64,000 bases of DNA from Atrina japonica. Taxonomy: Eukaryota; Mollusca; Bivalvia; Pterioida; Pinnidae. The notes below the pieces were generated by a model that ran no database searches, was not told where the DNA came from, and worked only from the letters and a program-made list of their open reading frames with translations. A program made the translations under genes and the position numbers. Shown here in pieces: positions 37,601 through 45,033 of the stretch. How positions within the stretch are numbered: position 1 is the first letter of the stretch; each line of letters starts with the position of its first letter. The DNA is taken from positions 496,001 through 560,000 of the forward strand of contig BROG01000393.1 of the NCBI GenBank assembly GCA_030159075.1, in the 5' to 3' direction.

Positions 37601-40461
37601 GCAATCCGCTATGGGGTCAGATGCGGGTGACCTCTTGTAGATGTATGTTCGACCAGTGAAAATGCGACTTACAAAATTGAATGGCAAAGAGATATAATTT
37701 ATTTTATAAAAAGGAAACTGTCAGTCCGCAAAAGTCCATCAGAATATACTTCTTGATTCAAATCTGTCCAATGGTATGGAAATAATTCTGTACTTTCGAA
37801 TTTTGTGCTCATTGTTTTTATAATATTAAAATGTTTACATTAGATTGCTTGCAAGATTGTGTATATTGCTTTTTCATTGGTCAAAAATGACATACCTATG
37901 AGGTCATCTGCATGTGACCCCATAGCAGATTGCATTAGATCATATACATAATATTAGGCCATGTCAAATTAATATTCTGGTTCTCAGATACCGCCGCGCG
38001 CAAAAAAAAAATCGCCGATGAAACCATTTTATTCACATTTCATAAAAAAATCACCGCCGCGCGATGTTTTTCAGAGAAAAGTAAAGTTTGAATTTCCCGC
38101 CATACATCGATTTCAAGCGCTTCTCTGACTCCGACTTACTATCTACAAAGTTAAAGACACTTCGCAATCGCAGTCTTTGCTCGTAGGAGTTAAAGTGACA
38201 TTTGGGCGAACAAAAACGTTAAGACCATGGACTATTATGCCAGTTAAAAACGATGTGAGTATCGAAACGTTCTGTTCGTCCATATTTAATGAATTAAAGC
38301 CAGAAGAAAATCCTACGATAACACGAACACTGAACTACGATGTATATGTTGGAAAAAACAAAACAAACGAGTCTGACATGGACAAAGTTTTCAAGAAAGT
38401 AAAAATATCAGAAATTGTAGATTTGTTTGGAAGATATTTTAGCGTGATTATCAACGAAGAAAAATGCCCAGAAACGACAGAAGATGTTTTTACACAAACA
38501 ATCGGCCTTCGCTGTGTTAATGGAAAGCCAAACACGTTTGGTTTTACCCCAGCGCCCAAAATGTAACAACAAGCGCGATCAGTTAACAGTAAAGCTGATT
38601 GACTGGCTTGAAGAAAATGATCTTGGGTTTACGCCAGATGCAGTGGAAACTTTGGGGCAAAATTTTGTTAAAACAGTGAGCAATGCACTGAGGTACATAG
38701 ACCCCTATGTCACAGAAATGGAAGAAAGAAACTGTATTGTTCCAAAAACCCTTCAAGAAAACAAAGACTTCCTTCAATTCAGTCTGTAAAAACTTCTTGA
38801 ACATGCTACAAATATTGACTCAGTGCTAGAAGTACCTTTCATAAACACTGAAAAATGGAGGGCTGTGAAAGTATTGGTCACTGACATGGCAGATGCTATG
38901 CATAAATATGTTGCATATTTGCAAAAACAGAGGTACACTTATGTCTACAGTAGTTTGATATAGATTAACCAATAACTCCTCCCAGTTTTTCACCTGTATC
39001 TTATTCCTTTATTTTTCAAAACATGGTGTTCATGTGGTGATATCGCAACTAAATGTGTACTATTTCCCCCATATGCATAGGTATATACATTTTACAAATT
39101 TGTTTGCATGCTGGTGTTTTATTACCCTTTTCATTAGTATTTTATCAGTTATATCATGGCGGCAACTAGCTGCAGGCTGCACAAATTTTGGCCTATGCCA
39201 AGGACTTTATCCTATGCAGTGGGTTTTTTTTAACATGCCAAGTCTGTCCTTGAGACAGGACCTTAGTTTTTACTGTCTCATCCGAACAACAGAAATCCAA
39301 CATGTCACCAACTGGACTCAAACTCGCAACTTCACAATCAAGAGTAGAGCAAGCTACCAATTTAGGCAGGTCAGCTCTTTTACAAGTTTAAGTAAAATTA
39401 TATAACTTTTTTTATAGACTATTAATCAATATTATCTCCTGAGAAGAACTTATATTTGGATAATAATTTTCCAACCAGTTTTTTATTTTTAGATTTAATA
39501 ATATCAATTATGTGTTATTAAAATATTCCAGAAAGAAACTTCTTTGGACTGTCACGCTTGCAGTCATTAAACTCAATAATCCTAAACAGGTGATCTGTGC
39601 ATAACAATTTTAAATAAGTTAATATGCAATTAAATATACCGTACATGAAAATAATTATTTTATGGTGCATATAACTGTTATAACTTTTATAAGTGAAGAA
39701 GACAATCACACAACTTTTTGTTACAGTTTATTAAAGGTTTCAATAAAGACGTTTTTCAATACATCGTATCTTCTTGTTTTGTTTCGTCCAAGGTATACCA
39801 AAAATTTTGAAATAAGAAATAAAAATAAAATGCCTACCTACCTTGCCCATTTTGGAAGGCCAATTATCTGAGAACCAGAATATTAATTTTACATGGCCTT
39901 AGAGATCGGTTTTTAGATTGGATAATTTGTAATATGCTCCTGTTTGATATCAAAATAAGTAAGTGTTACGTTGTTAACAGGTTAACGCCTAGAGAATTTA
40001 ATTCTTACGGCTCACGAAGAGGTAATGATGCCGTTATGTCCCGAGGAACATTTGCAAATATCCGACTCGTCAATAAGTTTATGAGCAAAGCAGGAGCCAG
40101 AACTATCTACCTTCCAACTGGAGAAGAGGTGAGATTACAGCAAATGTTTCCTTTTGGTTGTTGTTTTCTGGTGGATATGTCTATTTATTAGAAATAATGT
40201 CTATTTATTTGAAATAAAATTAATCCCCCTTCAAGTTCAATATATTGGTGTAACCGTACTCAGGGCTTGAATTTTACATTTTTATGCCACTGGCCTGAAA
40301 GTGTTTGGATCGTCCAAGAACACAATATTGACATTCTTGTGTTGCCGGTGGGCAAGAGATAAACTGTTTTTGACGTTTTTCTCTGGGCCACATTGCCTGG
40401 AAATAATTCTGTGAATATAGAAAGCTATTGAAAATGCAGTTAGTTGACATATTCATAGTAC

Positions 40462-40526
<65 letters not shown>

Positions 40527-41159
40527 ATGTATTATCATGATTACTTTTATTATTATTTGTCAAAACAGATGGACATATTTGATGCCGCTGAACGGTACCG
40601 CAAGGAAGAAAAACAAGTGGTGGTGCTTGCGGGTAAAGAATATGGATCAGGTTCTTCTCGTGATTGGGCAGCTAAAGGACCATGGATACTGGTAAAAAAA
40701 AATTTCTGAGAAAGTGACAAAATGGATTTGATGTCCATTTTACTGGCATTTGCTATTATTTACACTTTGAATTTGCTTTATTATTCATGAACTTGGCTAA
40801 TTTATATGTATGAAGTATAAGAAGAAACTAGGAAGAGGGAGCGATAGGACTTCTCTGCATCTGTCAGTCTGTCCCGGAGTCTGTGTGGTTAAAGTTTTGA
40901 TGGAAGTTTTTTAAATATCTCACTACCCAATGTTTTCACTGGTAGAGAACATGTAATAGCTCGTCAGTACTCTTAGAATGCCCGTTATTATATTTAAAAT
41001 ACAGTGAAACCTGTATATAGGGGCCACTCAAGGGACCAAAAATATTGACCTTTATGTGCAGGTGACCTTTATACAAGTTCAATTTAGTTGAAATATGCAG
41101 TCAAGGGCCTTTATAAACAGGTAATCCTTATATAGAGGTGGCTGCTATAGCAGGTTTTA

Positions 41160-41239
<80 letters not shown>

Positions 41240-44200
41240 TTATGTCTTTTATTAAAGTATACATAAATATTGTATTTCCACAACAAATAAATAGTCTTAA
41301 AATGCTAAACTGACATCTTTTTTCATTTTGGTTTCAAGGGTATCAAAGCTGTGATAGCAGAGAGTTATGAGAGAATTCACCGCAGTAACCTGGTTGGCAT
41401 GGGGATCATTCCGTTCCAGTACTTAGAGGGACAAACTGCAGATTCTCTGTCTCTGACCGGAAAGGAAACACTAACAATAGACATACCAGAAAATATATCC
41501 GCAGGACAGATTGTTGATGTCAAGGTAGGACGTCCATTAATTTCATGCCACAGCATCTTAAAGTGGCATTAGCTGTGTTTTTTACAAACAAATTTCTTTC
41601 TTTCTTTCTTTACTACTTACATGGGTTTACAATAACAAAAAAGAGATATACACAGGCATAAAGGATTCTTGAATTCCTATATATTTTGTGAAAATTGCTT
41701 GAAAGACCCTGTTTGGCAAATTATTTGTTTGCAGATAATCAATTCAACCTTTATACTATTTGTATATGCTTACCGTACTGGGCCTGACCTTACTTTCACA
41801 AAGTAAATAGAAATACAAGAATTTGTATGCCTGTGTATATCTCTATTTTGTCATTGTTCAGCAATCTAAGTACTAAAAAACAATTTTTTTTTAATTTTTT
41901 TTTTTGCAAAACACAGCAACAGGTCTGGCAAGGTAAAGTGGCACATCAGGGTGCTGTCAAAAACCCAAACAAAATGGTCTCTCCAAAAATGGGTTGTACA
42001 GATAAAACGTATAACGTATTACCTTGTACAGATTCCATATATTACTGAAGCTCGAATATTTCCGTATCGACAAGAAGCCTGTCACCCCGTTATGATTTAA
42101 TTTAGACTCGTTGTGTTTGTTAAAATGTGTAAATTTACCTTGGTAGACCTGTAATGCCCCATTGATAATTCTGTCTTGGTCTATGGTTTTGCAGATCATG
42201 TATGGACTCTGGTAATAAGAATGATACTTTTGTCTATTTAAATGCAAATTTGTAGATATTTTGTTATTTTTCATTAATTTTTTTCCTCATAATTAAATCT
42301 GACAAAAAATTTGCGAAATATTGTTGGAATTGTAAAAATTACACTCAGTGAAAAGGTCAAGTAAAAAATATACTTCTGGTTCTCGGACACCGCTGCGTGT
42401 AAAAAGAAATTGCCAATGAAACCATTTTATTTACATTTCATAAAAAAATCACCACCACGCAGCAAGTAAAAATTCAACATGTAAATCTTTACCTCATGCC
42501 AGAAAATGTCACAGAACACATTGTGTGTTTTCTGCTGTTGCTTGCAGTTAATGGAGGAAGTGGAAGTTGAGATTTAAATGAAAGAACCGATACCGAACAT
42601 AACTGAATTTCAGGATGTGTTAAAATGATGATACATGTAACACTATATAGTGTATAAAAGATTTAAAATCTGAATTAAATGTAGGTGAATGATAAAAGTA
42701 AAAAAAAAAAAAAAAAAAGTAAAATTAGTTACTGTAAATAAAAGTTTTAATGAAATACGTAAAAATGGATAGCTATTGTTTTCAAAAATGAAACTTTTGG
42801 AATTTGAATTGATTTTTAGACACATAGTAGTTACATTTTGTACAGCTTTGTAAAATAGTAATGATAATGATTGATGATAATTATAACGATACACTAACAA
42901 TTAATTATCTTGTAGTTTCAAAACACTTATATGTTTTGATAAATATATAATCTTTTAGCTATTTTATATTTTTATTAATATTTCAGTTTTAAAACCAAGT
43001 GAACAAAACAATCACATAACTTTTTGTTACAATTTATTGAAGGCCTCAATAAAATACATTTTTTTGTTACATAAAGTCTTTTTATCTTCTTGCCTTCAAG
43101 GTATATAAACAATAATTTTGAAATAAAAAATAAAAATAAAATACCTACCTACCTTGCCCATTTTGGAAGGCTAATTGTCCGAGAACCAGAATATTTTTTT
43201 ACATGGCCAAATATTGACATTTATAATATTCAATTATTGAATTTTGATATCGGTTGACACATTGATTTATCACCCCCCTGGGAAGTTATATTCACTGAGA
43301 CTAACGTCTAAGGTTAATATCAACTTTCCTCTGGTTGATAAATCAAGGTGTCATCTAATATCAAAGGTCTACAGTTGTTTTGTTACATGAATGTCTTAAT
43401 TGGCTAATTTACATAATTTACATAAAACAAATAGGAAAAGGAACAATTATGTCAGTTATCCTCAATGATTACATTAGTAAAAGTAGTGGGATGTGAAACA
43501 ACGATTATGATTGAGCAAGGACAGAAAGTATACAATAACAGAATAATCAGCTTGGACAGTCATGTAATGAAAATTTATATTTACTTGACATTTTTAGTCG
43601 AGTGATGGACAATCATTATATAAAGTGATACAGTGGTCCCCGATTTACGACACCCCAACAAGCGACCACTCCATTTAAGCGACCAAATTTTCAAAACATA
43701 AGCCTTTTTTAAATGATAAATTACCTCTTATAAGAGACCACACCCATAAGGCAACCAGTGACCACTTTTCATCGGCCAAATCACGTTAATTACATAGAAA
43801 AAACTCCTCACGAGCGACCAAGTGTTTTTGAAAAGTACGATAAAATGAAATACGAAACTAAATTACATGCTAGCTCAACAGCATAACCAAAATTTGAGCA
43901 ACTGAGTTTGTTTGTTTTTTTTTTAAAAAAAACTTGAATAATTAAAGCCCACCCTGTTCTGATTCTCTTCATCATACAAGGTTAATGCAGTGATTGTGAA
44001 CAGAATATAATGACTGGATAATTCAGGTCATTTTTTTAAAAAAAAAGTACGAAAACATCAAATACAAAACTCGATTACACGCTAGCTCTACTGCATAACC
44101 GATGTTTTCATAAACCACAAAATGGCATCACGTGAAAGTGAGATGTATGTACCCAGATGTGAATGAGAAATTGTAAGAGTGTTTTTCAGTTGCCAGGTAA

Positions 44201-44999
44201 AAAAATATTCCTGTTTCCGAGAAATTATTACAACTACAAGAGAAATCGTTTAGGGTTAGGGTTAGAGATGGGTTACGACGATTTTACAGCAAGTAACGAC
44301 TGGCTGTTGTGCTTCGTTTGGCGTGTTGGCGATATCTACTCTAGGCGATATTACAAAGGATTATGAGCCCATCAGCATTGAGAGTGTCGGTCACACCTGC
44401 AAGCTGTGAAATTGTCTGCAAATTGTATATTGTATTACTAGATGTCGTTTATCATTGACAAGTTAGTGGTAGACATCCCCCCAGGAAAGACCACCTCCAT
44501 TATGAGACCACATGCCTTTCTCACTTAGGGTGGTCTTATAAGGGGGGACCACTGTATTAACTTTACCTTTTCAGTCGAGTGATGGACGATCATTATTAGC
44601 CCAGCATCAACAGATGGTGGGCTATTCAAATCTCCCTGCACCCGTGGTCAGTCATCCGTCCTTAAACAATTCTTGTTATTGCTATTTCTCAGAAAGTACT
44701 GAAGGGATCTATATGAAATTTGAAATATAGGTTCTCCTTTAGGTCTAGTTGTGTACTGTACATTTTTAGGAGGGTCGGATCATGAAATGACTGCCAGGTG
44801 GCCATCTTGGCTTTTAACACTTATAGTTTGTTTTCACTATTTCTCAGAAAGTTTTGAAGGGATCTTTATGAAATATGACATACAGGTTCTCCTTGAGGTC
44901 TAGTTGTCTAGTTGTGCACATTTTCAGGAAGGTCAGATCACAAAATGGCTGCCAGGCTGCCATCTTGACTTTTGATAATTAAGCCTGATATATATATAT

Positions 45000-45033
<34 letters not shown>

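Larger units (their letters stand above)
37957..39898 (+). mobile_element. 1.94-kb DNA transposon with 34-bp TIRs and TTA target duplication
   Basis: The left end GGCCATGTCAAATTAATATT continues CTGGTTCTCAGATA. The right end is its reverse complement apart from one base. Flanks are TTA (37954-37956 and 39899-39901). A 3-bp TTA duplication fits PIF/Harbinger-type integration, but no DDE transposase is visible. It carries a broken ORF (38177-38935) and a nested minus-strand SINE (39178-39380). A shorter relative lies at 42355-43208. Confidence 0.85.
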
